NCBI GenBank assembly: GCA_910575835.1
Contig: CAJTGB010000016.1
Coordinates: 40,075 to 104,074, forward strand
DNA: 64,000 bases
Reading direction: 5' to 3'
Source: Lachnospiraceae bacterium
GTDB taxonomy: Bacteria; Bacillota; Clostridia; Lachnospirales; Lachnospiraceae
Part shown: positions 53,085-63,916 of the stretch, in pieces
How positions within the stretch are numbered: the first letter of the stretch is position 1
Layout: each line of letters begins with the position of its first letter
Notes under the pieces: model-generated
The model's input: the letters and a program-made list of their open reading frames with translations, nothing else
Database searches by the model: none
What the model was told of the DNA's origin: nothing
Position numbers and translations under genes: made by a program

Positions 53085-54299
53085 TTAGCTTGTGGTGCTT
53101 CCTGATTGTGGATCGGATTCCATATGAATCAGCAGGAACTCACACATTACCCCATTGCTCACATCGATCCCCCGCTCTGTCAGCCGCACAAATCTGCCGG
53201 TATCTTCCATCAGCCCTATCCCGCACATCTTCTTTATCACCTCTCCATAGACACTCTCCATGCTGCATCCGAATTCAGCCGCGAATCTTTCCTTCGATAC
53301 TCCTTCCGTCTTCCGAAGTCCTAAGAACATACACTCTTCCATCTCTTCCTTCCGGCTTAATGTCACCGGTTCCTCTCCGCAGTTCCACCGCCGATGACCC
53401 ATAAGAGATGCGGCGCCTGCGCCGATCCCAAGATATTCCGTCCGGTTCCAGTACCCCAGATTGTGCCTGCACTCATATCCCGGCAGCGCATAATTCGAGA
53501 TCTCATACCTGTGATATCCATACTCCTTAAGAATATCCTTCGTCCGCCAATACATCCGCCGCTCTTCATCCTCCCCCGGCAATTCCGCGATACCTTCCCT
53601 TCGCAATTCACCGGTACCTTCTTCGCTTCTCAGCTCCTTGCCGGCACTCCGATTCCCCTCATGACCCTCATCCGTACACCGATCTTTATACATTTCATAA
53701 AAAGGCGTACCTTCCTCGATGATAAGACTGTAAGCTGAGATGTGCTCCGGTCTTAATTCTGCCGCCTTCCGAAGCGTCTCCTCCCATCCTCTCACCGTCT
53801 GCCCCGGTATTGCCGACATCAGATCCACATTGATATTATCGAATCCCATCTCCCTGGCCAATCTGTAAGTAGCCAGGAATTCTTCGAAGGTATGGATTCT
53901 CCCAAGCCTCTTAAGTTCCTCATCCTTCGCTGATTGAAGCCCGATGCTCAGCCGATTGATCCCCGCCTCTTTGTAAGCCTTAAGCTTCTCCTTCGTCACC
54001 GTACCGGGATTCATCTCTATGGTGATCTCCGCCTCCGCGTCCACGGCAAATGTATCATATACCGCTTCTAATATTAGGATGATCTGATCTGCCGTCAGAA
54101 TCGACGGCGTCCCGCCCCCTATAAAAATACTGACAATATGATAAACCTCTGCCAGCGCACCGTAAGTACGGATCTGCCGGCAAAGGCCTTCCACATATTC
54201 CTGCCGCTCCTCCTCCTTAGAGGGAGCCGACAGGAAATCACAATATAGACACTTTTTTACGCAAAACGGAATATGAATATATAACTCCAGCAGATTCAT
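53085..54299 (-). CDS. hemW: Heme chaperone HemW (radical SAM)
   Basis: 404 residues of the HemW/HemN-like family. Cluster motif PFCVKKCLYCDF (CxxxCxxC), GGGTPS, EMNPGT, RLSIGLQS. The C-terminal winged-helix domain is present. It delivers heme in studied species and is usually miscalled coproporphyrinogen oxidase. An unusual charged insertion of about 37 residues (208-245: Glu/Arg/Gly-rich) sits in the HemN_C approach region. Directly follows lepA, the standard arrangement. Confidence 0.92.
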   Translation of the reverse strand: MNLLELYIHIPFCVKKCLYCDFLSAPSKEEERQEYVEGLCRQIRTYGALAEVYHIVSIFIGGGTPSILTADQIILILEAVYDTFAVDAEAEITIEMNPGTVTKEKLKAYKEAGINRLSIGLQSAKDEELKRLGRIHTFEEFLATYRLAREMGFDNINVDLMSAIPGQTVRGWEETLRKAAELRPEHISAYSLIIEEGTPFYEMYKDRCTDEGHEGNRSAGKELRSEEGTGELRREGIAELPGEDEERRMYWRTKDILKEYGYHRYEISNYALPGYECRHNLGYWNRTEYLGIGAGAASLMGHRRWNCGEEPVTLSRKEEMEECMFLGLRKTEGVSKERFAAEFGCSMESVYGEVIKKMCGIGLMEDTGRFVRLTERGIDVSNGVMCEFLLIHMESDPQSGSTTS

Positions 54300-54347
54300 C
54301 TCTCATTCCTATTCTTATCTATTTACATCTTTACAGACAGAAAGACA

Positions 54348-56162
54348 TTACTTATCATCCAGCTTCAGCACACTCATGAATGCCCTCTGCGGAATCTCTA
54401 CATTGCCCACCTGGCGCATCCTCTTCTTGCCTTCCTTCTGCTTCTCAAGGAGCTTCCTCTTACGGCTGATATCACCGCCGTAACACTTGGCAAGCACGTC
54501 CTTTCTCATGGCCTTCACGGTTTCCCGGGCGATGATCTTGCTGCCGATCGCCGCCTGGATCGGAATCTCGAAGAGCTGTCTTGGAATCTCTTCCTTCAGC
54601 TTCTCGCACATCTTCCGTCCGCGCTCGTAGGCAGTATCCGCATGGATAATGAAGGACAGCGCGTCTACCTCCTCCTTGTTGATCAGGATATCAAGCTTCA
54701 CCAGATTAGACTGTACATACTCGTCCATCTCATAATCGAAGGACGCATAACCTCTGGAACGCGATTTCAACGCATCAAAGAAATCATAGATGATCTCATT
54801 CAACGGCAGATGATACCGAAGCACCGCGCGGGTCTCTTCTATATATTCCATCCCGTCATAGACGCCTCTGCGCTCCTGGCAGAGATCCATGATAGAACCG
54901 ATGAATTCCGATGTAACCATGATCTCCGCTTTCACCATAGGCTCTTCCATATATTCAATCTCTGACGGATCCGGCAGATTAGACGGATTGGTCAGCTCTA
55001 TCACCTCTCCGTTGGTCTTATGCACCTTGTAAATAACTCCCGGAGCAGTCGTTACCAGATCCAGATTATATTCCCTCTCCAGACGTTCCTGGATAATCTC
55101 CAGATGAAGAAGCCCTAAGAATCCGCAGCGGTAACCGAATCCCAGCGCAATGGAGGTCTCCGGCTCGAACTGCAGGGATGCGTCATTGAGCTGAAGCTTC
55201 TCCAATGCATCCCGAAGATCAGGATACTTTGCCCCGTCTGCCGGATACATACCGCAGTAGACCATCGGGTTCACCTTCTTATATCCGGGAAGCGGTTCTG
55301 CACACGGGTCAGACGCGTCAGTGATGGTATCTCCCACACGGGTATCCTTCACATTCTTAAGGCTGGCCGTGATATAACCAACCATGCCTGCGCTCAATTC
55401 CTCACAGGGAATGAATTGTCCTGCGCCGAAATATCCGACCTCTACCACCTCAGCCTTCGCGCCTGTCGCCATCATCAGGATCGGAGTCCCCTTCTTCACG
55501 GTTCCTTCCTTGATCCTGCAGAACACGATGACGCCTTTGTATGAATCATACAGGGAATCGAAGATCAGCGCTTTAAGCGGCGCCCCGGGATCGCCCGTCG
55601 GCGACGGGATCTTCTCAACGATCTGTTCCAATACATTTTCCACATTAAGCCCTGTCTTCGCCGAAATCTGAGGCGCATCCATCGCTTCAATCCCGATTAC
55701 ATCCTCGATCTCCTCGATCGCCCGTTCCGGCTCCGCGCTTGGAAGATCGATCTTATTAATAACCGGCATCACATCCAGGTCATGATCCAGCGCCAGATAG
55801 ACGTTGGCAAGCGTCTGCGCTTCAACCCCCTGAGCCGCATCTACTACCAGGATCGCGCCGTCGCAGGCCGCGAGGCTTCTTGACACCTCATAGTTAAAAT
55901 CCACGTGCCCCGGCGTATCGATGAGATTGAAGATATACTCCTCCCCGTCCTTCGCCCGGTACACAATACGCACCGCCTGCGCCTTGATCGTGATTCCTCT
56001 CTCACGTTCAAGCTCCATATTATCCAAAACCTGAGACTGCATCTCACGGCTGGTCAGAAGTCCCGTCATCTCAATGATACGGTCCGCCAATGTCGATTTG
56101 CCGTGATCTATATGCGCTATTATACAAAAATTACGAATTTTACTCTGATCTATTCCTGCCAC
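54348..56162 (-). CDS. lepA: Elongation factor 4 (LepA)
   Basis: Ribosomal back-translocation GTPase, about 604 residues. G motifs: [33 protein letters not shown]; the C-terminal LepA-only domain ends [25 protein letters not shown] prefer a GTG start at 56162, which follows AAGGGGAAGGGTAGCA and gives the usual length and start ([13 protein letters not shown]); a TTG at 56189 would add nine residues. First of lepA-hemW. Confidence 0.95.
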   Translation of the reverse strand: MAGIDQSKIRNFCIIAHIDHGKSTLADRIIEMTGLLTSREMQSQVLDNMELERERGITIKAQAVRIVYRAKDGEEYIFNLIDTPGHVDFNYEVSRSLAACDGAILVVDAAQGVEAQTLANVYLALDHDLDVMPVINKIDLPSAEPERAIEEIEDVIGIEAMDAPQISAKTGLNVENVLEQIVEKIPSPTGDPGAPLKALIFDSLYDSYKGVIVFCRIKEGTVKKGTPILMMATGAKAEVVEVGYFGAGQFIPCEELSAGMVGYITASLKNVKDTRVGDTITDASDPCAEPLPGYKKVNPMVYCGMYPADGAKYPDLRDALEKLQLNDASLQFEPETSIALGFGYRCGFLGLLHLEIIQERLEREYNLDLVTTAPGVIYKVHKTNGEVIELTNPSNLPDPSEIEYMEEPMVKAEIMVTSEFIGSIMDLCQERRGVYDGMEYIEETRAVLRYHLPLNEIIYDFFDALKSRSRGYASFDYEMDEYVQSNLVKLDILINKEEVDALSFIIHADTAYERGRKMCEKLKEEIPRQLFEIPIQAAIGSKIIARETVKAMRKDVLAKCYGGDISRKRKLLEKQKEGKKRMRQVGNVEIPQRAFMSVLKLDDK

Positions 56163-56259
56163 TGCTACCCTTCCCCTTAGAAATTGCAATCAAATTATTA
56201 CATTACTTTTACACTTCGCTTAGTATACCATGACAGACCCAAATTTACAATAATAGAAA

Positions 56260-57237
56260 TCACACGCTGAATTTTACGATAAATATCTCCACGCTCATCA
56301 CATCATTCAGCCGCCCCGTCTTCACCATCTCTTCCGTATCGGCGGCCTCCTCCATGATCCTCAGAAGTTCTTTTCCCGTGAAGCTTCTGCACTGCTGCAT
56401 GTATTTGCCTGCCACAAACGGATGCAGCTTCGCGGTCTTTGCTATCTGAGATTTATCATATCCTCTTTTCTGCAATTCCTTCACTTCCAGCAGAAGCCTG
56501 AATTGGCGCGCCAGAAGATATAAGATCCGCATGGGAGGCTCCTTTAACGCAAGAAGGTCGTAATAATAATCAAGCGCCTTCCTCTGCTTCTTCTCTGCCA
56601 CCGCCTCAACCATATCGAATATCTTATTAGAGATCTGAGCCGTACAGATCTCGTCTATATCCTCCGCCGTGATCTCATCACATCCCAGCGTATAGGAAAA
56701 CAGCTTCTCAAGCTCATTCTCCAGATTCTCCATATCCGTCCCTGCCTTGGATATCAGATAACGGGCGGCTGACTCCTTGATCCGCCGCCCTTCTCTCTTC
56801 ACATTGCCGCCGATCCAGTAGAGCAGCGTCTTCTCATCCTGACGGCCAAGCTCAACAATACGGCCCTTATCCTTCACCGCCTTGTACATCTTTCCTCTTT
56901 TATCTATTTCATTCTCGATAAACAGAAAGCAGGCGGTATCCGGCATTGTCTTAATATAATCCGCCAGTTCAGGAACGGCATTCTTAAAAAAGCCTGAATT
57001 CTCCACCGTGATCAGCCGGCGCTCTGCAAAAAAGGGCATAGTCTCCGCCAGATCGATCAGTTCGCCGGGACGGATGCCCTTACCCTCATAATAAGCATAA
57101 TTGATCGTATCTCCGTCCGGGATCATTGCTTTTGTCATCCGTTCCTTATACTGCTTTTTCAGATAAGCCTCTTCCCCATACAGGAGATATACACTCTTAA
57201 ACTGTCCGGTCTTAATATCTTCATTCAGACTCTTCAT
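56260..57237 (-). CDS. holA: DNA polymerase III delta subunit
   Basis: Clamp-loader subunit that opens the beta clamp, 325 residues. Start VYLLYGEEAYLKKQYKERM, then FFAERRLITVENSGFF, LENELEKLFSYT, and the C-terminal collar helices (RILYLLARQFRLLLEVKEL). It lies two bases after the stop of the FMN dehydrogenase gene on the same strand. The rpsT gene often found beside holA is not here. Confidence 0.93.
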   Translation of the reverse strand: MKSLNEDIKTGQFKSVYLLYGEEAYLKKQYKERMTKAMIPDGDTINYAYYEGKGIRPGELIDLAETMPFFAERRLITVENSGFFKNAVPELADYIKTMPDTACFLFIENEIDKRGKMYKAVKDKGRIVELGRQDEKTLLYWIGGNVKREGRRIKESAARYLISKAGTDMENLENELEKLFSYTLGCDEITAEDIDEICTAQISNKIFDMVEAVAEKKQRKALDYYYDLLALKEPPMRILYLLARQFRLLLEVKELQKRGYDKSQIAKTAKLHPFVAGKYMQQCRSFTGKELLRIMEEAADTEEMVKTGRLNDVMSVEIFIVKFSV

Positions 57238-57238
57238 A

Positions 57239-58261
57239 TCACCTTACCATATCTCTGGAGATATCCTTCAATGAATGGGCGCCGCACATAGCCATGGCAT
57301 CCTTAAGTTCAGCCACAAGCTTTGCCGTGTAGCAAGCCACACCCTCTGCCTTACCCCCGTACACTGCCGACACGAACGGACGCCCGATCAGAACCGCATC
57401 TGCACCAAGCGCCAGCGCCTTGAACACATCCGTACCGGAACGGATCCCGCCGTCCACGAATATCTTAAGCTCTCCGCCGACGGCATCTGCGATCTCTTCT
57501 AATACTTCCGCAGTTGCCGGACAGTGGTCGAGGACACGTCCGCCGTGATTGGACACAACGATTCCCGCCGCATTCGCTTCCTTCGCCTTCTGCGCACCCT
57601 TGACCGTCATGATCCCCTTTACAATGAACGGAATCCCGGCCTCAGCCGCAATCTCCCTAAGCTCTTCCACGGTTTTGCTCCCTGCAGGAGGAGTCAGGTT
57701 CTTAAGGAACGGCAGGCCCGCCGCGTCTATATCCATTGCCGCCGCGAAGGAGCCGCAGGCCCTCACCAGTTCAAACTTCTCTTTTAACGTACTGATATCC
57801 CAGGGCTTCACCGTCGGTATCCCCCTGCCTTCTTTCCGGCCGATAGCCTTAGCCGCCGCCTCCATCACAGCCGGGTTCGTCCCGTCTCCTGTAAATGCTG
57901 CAATTCCGGCATCCGCACATGCCGACACCAGGATATCATTATATTCCAGATCATCATATTTATCCCCGTAATGAAGCTTCATAGCCCCGATCGGCGCGGC
58001 AAATATCGGAGCGGCGAACCGCTGCCCGAACAGCTGGAATTCTGTATCCGCCGGCTGATTCTCACAGATGGTATCCATGTTAAGACAGATCTCCTGCCAC
58101 TTATCATAGTTGCGTACCGCTACCGTACCGCTTCCCTTCGCACCCGGTCCCGGAATCTGGTTTCTGCATGCTCTTCCGTTGCACACCGGGCAGGCCTTGC
58201 AGTACTCACCCATACATGTCCTGGCATTGGCCAGTACTTCTTCATATAACATTGTATTCAA
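57239..58261 (-). CDS. FMN-dependent alpha-hydroxy-acid dehydrogenase with Cys-rich N-terminus
   Basis: 340 residues, TIM-barrel FMN enzyme of the lactate/glycolate oxidase family. Landmarks: APIFAAPIGAMKL, VKGIMTVKGAQKA (flavin lysine), SNHGGRVLDHCPA (active-site His/Arg) and VDGGIRSGTDVFKALALGADAVLIGRPF. The N-terminus carries five cysteines within 17 residues (16, 21, 24, 27, 32: CMGEYCKACPVCNGRAC), which suggests a metal or iron-sulfur site. Substrate unknown. Start follows ACGGAGGATTG. Just upstream is a 10-bp tandem repeat. Confidence 0.9.
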   Translation of the reverse strand: MNTMLYEEVLANARTCMGEYCKACPVCNGRACRNQIPGPGAKGSGTVAVRNYDKWQEICLNMDTICENQPADTEFQLFGQRFAAPIFAAPIGAMKLHYGDKYDDLEYNDILVSACADAGIAAFTGDGTNPAVMEAAAKAIGRKEGRGIPTVKPWDISTLKEKFELVRACGSFAAAMDIDAAGLPFLKNLTPPAGSKTVEELREIAAEAGIPFIVKGIMTVKGAQKAKEANAAGIVVSNHGGRVLDHCPATAEVLEEIADAVGGELKIFVDGGIRSGTDVFKALALGADAVLIGRPFVSAVYGGKAEGVACYTAKLVAELKDAMAMCGAHSLKDISRDMVR

Positions 58262-58270
58262 TCCTCCGTT

Positions 58271-58320
58271 TTCTTCTATAATTCTTCTATATTCTTCTGT
58301 ATTCTTCCATATTCTTCACA
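58271..58320. repeat. Five-copy 10-bp tandem repeat
   Basis: Five copies of roughly ATTCTTCTAT with period exactly 10, between the acyltransferase stop and the FMN dehydrogenase start. The last copy overlaps the acyltransferase stop codon. Confidence 0.8.
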
Positions 58321-59398
58321 CTCTTCTGCCAAAAGGCTTCCCGTAAGCGCCTGTGATCCGCTGATATCCCGCGGCCAATGCAAAGGTCAGCGCATAATTC
58401 AGCAGCATCACGGCAGCCCTTTTCCCGGAAGATCCTTCCATGAACCCATAACAGAAGAAATATCCGTAGACTACCTGATGGATCAGATACATATAAGCGG
58501 AATAATCTCCTAATATCACTAATAATCTGCACGACAGCAGCTTAGGCAGGATTCCTCCAGACCTGTGTATCCCCCACAGCAGCAGCACGTTCGGTATGAT
58601 CCATACAATACTCCGAAAGAGCCACTCCGGCATCGGGACACAGAACATCATGACTGCGATCCATACCGCCGCGATCCCGCCTGCCGCCCCGTAACCTTTT
58701 CCCGCCGGAAGCTTTGAGCTGCACATTCCGGCGATCATACCGATCACATATTCTCCCACACGGGACAGCGGAAATATATACACCCAATATTCAGCCGTAA
58801 GCGCTGTCCTTCCTATCATGAAGCAATAGATAAACTGTACCGCGAATATGGCGGCCATGACCTTCACCGCCCTCAGAAGCTTCTGATCCTTCTGATTCTT
58901 CAGCAGACGCGCAGTGATGTGCAGAAGCACCGGCGTCAGAAGGCAGAGTACCGCATAAGTGGACAGGAACCAAGACACCCCGTTATATCCCCAATAATAC
59001 TTCGGATACAGAGACTTTGTCAAAGTCACATTCATAAGGAATACGATTCCCCAGAAGACAAGCTTTTTGGTTCCGCCGGCCTGCACATCTGAAATGACCC
59101 CTGATTCAAAAATACTTGCCAGAGTCATGATCACATGCAGAAGATACAGCTTCTTAACATGGCGCAGCATATAAGATACGCTGCTTTTGAGATCCCTTTG
59201 CGGCTGCTTCCCGTTAGACCAGGACAGACCGTTCAGATATCCGCTCAGCATGAAGAACAGGCTGACTCCCCACACCGCGTACATGGACAGGCCCGTATTG
59301 CCGTAATGATAGAAGATGATCCCTGCGAGCGCAACCGCGCGCAATCCCTGAAATTCAGCTATCTTTGTACCCGGCAATGCCGCCGTCTTTTTCTCCAT
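58316..59398 (-). CDS. Acyltransferase family 3 membrane protein
   Basis: About 360 residues and ten or so membrane helices. N-terminus with FQGLRAVALAGIIFYHYGN (catalytic His in the fourth-turn region), then SLFFMLSGYLNG, typical of the OafA/OatA-type integral acyltransferases that O-acetylate polysaccharides or peptidoglycan. No extracellular SGNH domain. Start at ATG 59398 after GGGAGGACAAAGG. Follows the hybrid kinase by 73 bp on the same strand. Acceptor unknown. Confidence 0.87.
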   Translation of the reverse strand: MEKKTAALPGTKIAEFQGLRAVALAGIIFYHYGNTGLSMYAVWGVSLFFMLSGYLNGLSWSNGKQPQRDLKSSVSYMLRHVKKLYLLHVIMTLASIFESGVISDVQAGGTKKLVFWGIVFLMNVTLTKSLYPKYYWGYNGVSWFLSTYAVLCLLTPVLLHITARLLKNQKDQKLLRAVKVMAAIFAVQFIYCFMIGRTALTAEYWVYIFPLSRVGEYVIGMIAGMCSSKLPAGKGYGAAGGIAAVWIAVMMFCVPMPEWLFRSIVWIIPNVLLLWGIHRSGGILPKLLSCRLLVILGDYSAYMYLIHQVVYGYFFCYGFMEGSSGKRAAVMLLNYALTFALAAGYQRITGAYGKPFGRRV

Positions 59399-59471
59399 CC
59401 TTTGTCCTCCCAAAACTTCTGTATCCGTCTGCCCGATCTGCTTACTCCTCTTCGTCCTTACCGGCAGCGGG

Positions 59472-62400
59472 TTATTTCAGCACATCTTTTAAGAGCTCTA
59501 ACAGCTTCGGGATATCTATAGGCTTCGCTATATGTCCGTTCATCCCTGCGTCAAGCGCCGCTCTTCTATCCTCATCAAAGGCATTCGCCGTCATTGCGAT
59601 AATCGGTATATTCGCGATCTCAGGCTCCTCAATCTTCCTGATCCGCCTTGTGGCCTCATATCCATTCATGATCGGCATCTGTATATCCATCAGGATCAGG
59701 TCGTACTGTCCGCAGGCGGCCGTCTCCATCTTCTCTACAGCAACGGCTCCGTCCTCTGCCACATCAATGACAAAACCGGATTCCTTAAGGATCTCCACCG
59801 CGATCTCCTGATTCAGTTCATTATCCTCAACCAGAAGGATCTTCTTCCCTTCAAAGGCCAGCTCTTCTTCCGCTTCGGCTGCTTCCATATCAGGCGTCGT
59901 ATACGGAGACTCCAGAATCCCCCGAAGCTCCGATAAGAAGATCGGCTTCGAACAAAATGCCGTAACGCCTGCATTCCTCGCTTCTTCCTCAATATCTGTC
60001 CAGTCGTAAGCAGTCAGGATGATGATCGGCGTATCATCTCCGATGATTCCCCGGATACGCCTCACAACCTCGATACCGTTCATATCCGGCATCAGCCAGT
60101 CGATGATGAAAGCTGCGTATTCATCGTTCTGTTCTCTTGCCAGCTTGACACGGAGCACCGCTTCTTTGCCGGAAGTAGTCCAGTCTGGACGCATTCCTAT
60201 CGTGGAGAGCATCTTGGTAACACTGGAACAGGTATTAAAATCATCATCTGCCACAAGCGCACGAAGCCCCTTAAGCTGCGGGATCTCCTCCTGCCGCACC
60301 GAACCGGAACAGGTCTCAAACTGCAGTGACACGGTAAATGTCGTTCCCTTCCCTTCTTCACTGGCCACAGAGATCGTACCGCCCATCATATCCACGATAT
60401 TCTTGGTGATCGCCATTCCAAGTCCCGTGCCCTGTACTCCGCTGACCGTACTTGTCCTCTCCCGCTCAAACGGCTCAAACACATGCTCTAAGAATTCCTG
60501 GCTCATCCCGATTCCCGTATCCTTTACCTGGAAATCATAGGATGCATAACCTTCATGTATATTCTCATTCTGTATGATACGAACGCTCACGATCCCGCCG
60601 GGTTCTGTAAATTTCATGGCATTGCTCAGAAGATTCAGCAAGATCTGATTAAGCCTCAGGCTGTCGCACATTACATTTTCATTGACCACATCGGCCGTAT
60701 CTATATAGAATTCCAACTGCTTCGACGAGATATCTGCCTGCACGATCGTCCTCAGATCATGCATGATCTCCGGGAGAGACGTCTCCTTCTCCTCGATCTT
60801 AACCTTGCCGCTCTCGATACGGCTCATATCCAGAACATCATTAATAAGGCTCAGCAGATGATTGCTTGACGTAGTGATCTTCGACAGATAATCCTGAACC
60901 TGCTCTGTATTGTCAATATGTGCCGCCGCCAGAGAAGTAAATCCTATGATCGCGTTCATAGGCGTCCTGATATCGTGGGACATATTATTAAGGAACGTGG
61001 TCTTCGCCTTATTGGCGTGCTGCGCAGCTGCAAGGGCATCCTGCAGATCTATGTTCTGTCTCTCCAACTGTGCTTCCAGCCTCTTCTCATCATCAATATC
61101 TACGAAGAGCCCTACAAAGGTAATCGGCGAACCATCCTCCCGTCTGGACAGCCTTCCGGCGGCATGGAACCATCTCCACCCGGCCTTCCTGGTAAGAAGA
61201 CGGTATTCTACATTATAGTTCTTCTCATCACTGTAATCTCTTACGGTATCCCAGAATTCCTGAACCGCCCATGCCTTATCGTCCTCATGCAGCAGATCCG
61301 ACCATGACTCCAGCCTGTTGGGGAAGTCCTCCTCGCTCTCATATCCCAGCATTTCCCGGAAGGTATCCGACCACATACAGGAAACGATTTCTCCCTTCTC
61401 ATTGAATTCCATGCCCCAGCGGCCGGAACCCATGGCAGTGTGGATATTCTCCATATCCGTCTGCTCTCTCTCTATCTGCGCATAGGCGGCCCTGATCCTG
61501 TCGCCGTCTTCCTTTTCCTGCCGCAAGAGAATCTGGGCATTCTTCCTGGAATGATAGATCAGTCCCAGGAACACCGCGAGCATGACAAGCACCGTAATCA
61601 CGATCTGGATAATGCCGTGCCGCATCATATCGGAACTGATAGAGCTGATCTGGTCGCTGATAACATTCTCCCGGATCAGAATGGTCAATACCCAGTTCGT
61701 ATCTTCTATCGGAATATAACAGAGCTCTTCCTGCGTTTCCCTATAGCTGAAGGAAACCTGCCCCAGATTCCCGTTAGTAAATTCATACACCAGCCTCTCA
61801 TAGCTCGACCCCTCATCCATCTCGGCATCCGCAAGTTCAGCAAGAATATTCTTACCCGCCGTAAGATACCCGAAGTCGTCATTGGTCAGACTCTCACCGT
61901 TACGGTAATACAGGTTGCAGTATGTCTCATTGGTATCCGTCTGCAACGTCAGGGCGCTTAACATCTCGCTGATATCAAGCTGGACAAAGCATACCTTAAG
62001 CCGGGTCTCCTGAAATGCTATACCCTCTGTCGGGATAGCAAGAAGCACCTGCTTCCTCGCTCCATAAGGATTCGACGTACTGATCACAGGCTCCGTAAGT
62101 TCCTCGGCAAGGAAACTGTACCTGCTGAGCCCTGACGCGGTACTGTGTTCCGTATAGACGATCCCGTTCTCATCTACCAGGGCAAATTTCTCCACACTAT
62201 ACAGCCTCTTCACCCTTCCAAGGAAACGCCGCAGCGTCTCCTGCGATTCCAGATCCGATTCATCCAGCACTTCAAGCGCATTCTTCATATATGTGAAATG
62301 ATCCTTCAACTCCTCCGAGACAACCTGCGCCCTCCGTCCCGCCAGTTCCTCCAGATAGAATTGGCTGACTCTGTTTACCGCCTTATTCGTGCCGACTCTC

Positions 62401-62528
62401 GCACTGTTCGACACCCATATGGTCGTAACGAGAAGGATAGCCGCAATGATAAGCCCGCCCCATATGGCGAAAGCAACGGTCTGCCTCCTCCGCTTTTCAT
62501 TGATACTATTATGTTGTGATCGATTCAT
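59472..62528 (-). CDS. Hybrid sensor histidine kinase with two receiver domains
   Basis: 1018 residues. Helix 1 (about 18-39), an extracellular sensor of about 265 residues, helix 2 (305-327), PAS fold (364-484), HisKA with the phosphorylated His518 in [12 protein letters not shown], ATPase ([26 protein letters not shown]), then two receivers: Asp810 in [12 protein letters not shown] and Asp948 in [15 protein letters not shown]. No DNA-binding output. Start at ATG 62528 with TAAGGGGCGGAAA, 10 nt after the upstream binding-protein gene. The pair suggests that a periplasmic-type binding protein presents a ligand to the sensor. Confidence 0.93.
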   Translation of the reverse strand: MNRSQHNSINEKRRRQTVAFAIWGGLIIAAILLVTTIWVSNSARVGTNKAVNRVSQFYLEELAGRRAQVVSEELKDHFTYMKNALEVLDESDLESQETLRRFLGRVKRLYSVEKFALVDENGIVYTEHSTASGLSRYSFLAEELTEPVISTSNPYGARKQVLLAIPTEGIAFQETRLKVCFVQLDISEMLSALTLQTDTNETYCNLYYRNGESLTNDDFGYLTAGKNILAELADAEMDEGSSYERLVYEFTNGNLGQVSFSYRETQEELCYIPIEDTNWVLTILIRENVISDQISSISSDMMRHGIIQIVITVLVMLAVFLGLIYHSRKNAQILLRQEKEDGDRIRAAYAQIEREQTDMENIHTAMGSGRWGMEFNEKGEIVSCMWSDTFREMLGYESEEDFPNRLESWSDLLHEDDKAWAVQEFWDTVRDYSDEKNYNVEYRLLTRKAGWRWFHAAGRLSRREDGSPITFVGLFVDIDDEKRLEAQLERQNIDLQDALAAAQHANKAKTTFLNNMSHDIRTPMNAIIGFTSLAAAHIDNTEQVQDYLSKITTSSNHLLSLINDVLDMSRIESGKVKIEEKETSLPEIMHDLRTIVQADISSKQLEFYIDTADVVNENVMCDSLRLNQILLNLLSNAMKFTEPGGIVSVRIIQNENIHEGYASYDFQVKDTGIGMSQEFLEHVFEPFERERTSTVSGVQGTGLGMAITKNIVDMMGGTISVASEEGKGTTFTVSLQFETCSGSVRQEEIPQLKGLRALVADDDFNTCSSVTKMLSTIGMRPDWTTSGKEAVLRVKLAREQNDEYAAFIIDWLMPDMNGIEVVRRIRGIIGDDTPIIILTAYDWTDIEEEARNAGVTAFCSKPIFLSELRGILESPYTTPDMEAAEAEEELAFEGKKILLVEDNELNQEIAVEILKESGFVIDVAEDGAVAVEKMETAACGQYDLILMDIQMPIMNGYEATRRIRKIEEPEIANIPIIAMTANAFDEDRRAALDAGMNGHIAKPIDIPKLLELLKDVLK

Positions 62529-62538
62529 TTTCCGCCCC

Positions 62539-63663
62539 TTACTCCATCTCACCGTATAATGTCCAAAGCATTGCCGCCGCGTCCTTCTGGTAAATGATCG
62601 TCGTTGTCTCTTCTGTCTTCTCAGGATATGCCTCACCCGGCATAAGTCCGTCCGCGATCTTTACCGCCACCTGAACGGTATCAAAACCAATAGAATAGCA
62701 GTCCTGGACGCCAAGCGCATATATAACTCCGTCCCTCAGATACCGGAGCGCTTCCTGATCGTGATCCATTCCCACGATCACGATATCTTCTTCGCGTCTG
62801 GCTTCAAGGACCGCCCTGGCAACGCCCACCGGATTACTCATATTGCAGCAGACGATCCCCGCAAGGTCCTGATGCTGCTCTAAGAATCCCTTCGTCAGCT
62901 CATACGCTTTCTCTTCGTTATCCTCGTCATACGCCAGCTCAACGATCTCCATATCCGGGTACTGCGCAATGATATCCTGCGCGCCAAGTGCTCTGTCTTC
63001 ATGACAGGGAGCCTCCCTGGTTCCCACAAGAACAGCGACCTTGCCGCGGCCCTCAAGCTTCCTGCAGAGAGCCTCTGCGAGACTGGCGCCGTCCTCATAA
63101 TTATGCGTATTGCCTACATAAGCAATACGGGCACACCCGTCTTCCTTTGAAGCATCCGAGCTTGAAAATGTCATGACCTTCTGTCCGCCTTCTATGAGCC
63201 CGTTGATCACAGGCGTAACGATATCCACATCCGCGACGTCCACCCCGATCACATCAAAATTCCTCCCCGAAGCGTCCGTTAATCGCTGCACCTGATCCTG
63301 TGCCGAAACGCTTCTGGGAGCAAGATACTCGTAATTGATGATGACGCCCGACTGCTCGTACTGCTTTGCCGCGTCTTCAATTCCAAGCGCTACCGCATCC
63401 CACCAGGGATGGACGGTTTTATAAGTAAAATAGAAATTATATTCTTTCTTTAAAGGTTCATATCCTTCCAGCTTATGATCAAAATCAACCGCCTCCGCAA
63501 CAGCCTCAACATTATAATCTCTGTTATCTGCTGTCTGTTCTTTGCCGGCTTCGGACAAATGCTTATCATCAGCTTCGCCGCATCCTGCAAGTCCGGTACC
63601 GCATATACAGACTGCCGCCGTCAGCAGCGCACCTCTTAATGCTCCAGACCTCTTCCTAAACAT
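62539..63663 (-). CDS. Sugar-binding lipoprotein (type 1 periplasmic-binding fold)
   Basis: 374 residues with a lipoprotein signal: basic MFRKR, hydrophobic core, lipobox GLAGCGE (Cys near residue 28). Mature part is the ribose/galactose-binding fold: [72 protein letters not shown]. There is no ABC permease or ATPase beside it; instead it is followed 10 nt later by a hybrid kinase, so it is more likely a sensor module than an importer (inference). Start after GGGAGGAGGCGCAGTC. Confidence 0.9.
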   Translation of the reverse strand: MFRKRSGALRGALLTAAVCICGTGLAGCGEADDKHLSEAGKEQTADNRDYNVEAVAEAVDFDHKLEGYEPLKKEYNFYFTYKTVHPWWDAVALGIEDAAKQYEQSGVIINYEYLAPRSVSAQDQVQRLTDASGRNFDVIGVDVADVDIVTPVINGLIEGGQKVMTFSSSDASKEDGCARIAYVGNTHNYEDGASLAEALCRKLEGRGKVAVLVGTREAPCHEDRALGAQDIIAQYPDMEIVELAYDEDNEEKAYELTKGFLEQHQDLAGIVCCNMSNPVGVARAVLEARREEDIVIVGMDHDQEALRYLRDGVIYALGVQDCYSIGFDTVQVAVKIADGLMPGEAYPEKTEETTTIIYQKDAAAMLWTLYGEME

Positions 63664-63804
63664 GACTGCGCCTCCTCCCGTTCATCGTCTTTACCTGTGC
63701 TTATCGTTACTCTTCATTGTATCACATAACCAGCTAAAAAACATCATTTTTTGCTCGTTTTACATATAATAAAAACATCTATACTCAATACAAAAAAAGG
63801 GGCT

Positions 63805-63840
63805 GTCGGTAAATGACTCTTTTTAGTGTCATTTACCGAC
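63805..63840. repeat. 13-bp inverted repeat preceded by GGGGCTGTC
   Basis: GTCGGTAAATGAC (63805-63817) and GTCATTTACCGAC (63828-63840), perfect, with a T-rich loop. The flanking GGGGCTGTC resembles termini of some insertion sequences, but no partner end is visible. Confidence 0.7.
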
Positions 63841-63850
63841 CTGTTTCCCA

Positions 63851-63916
63851 AAAAAGATATCTCCCGCAGAATTCCGTGCTTTTCAGCATGGACTCTTCTG
63901 CGGGAGATATCTTTTT
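63851..63916. terminator. Long bidirectional terminator-like hairpin
   Basis: Perfect 21-bp arms built around GATATCTCCCGCAG and CTGCGGGAGATATC (63851-63871 and 63896-63916). A and T runs lie at the outer ends, so it can terminate on either strand. Confidence 0.8.
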
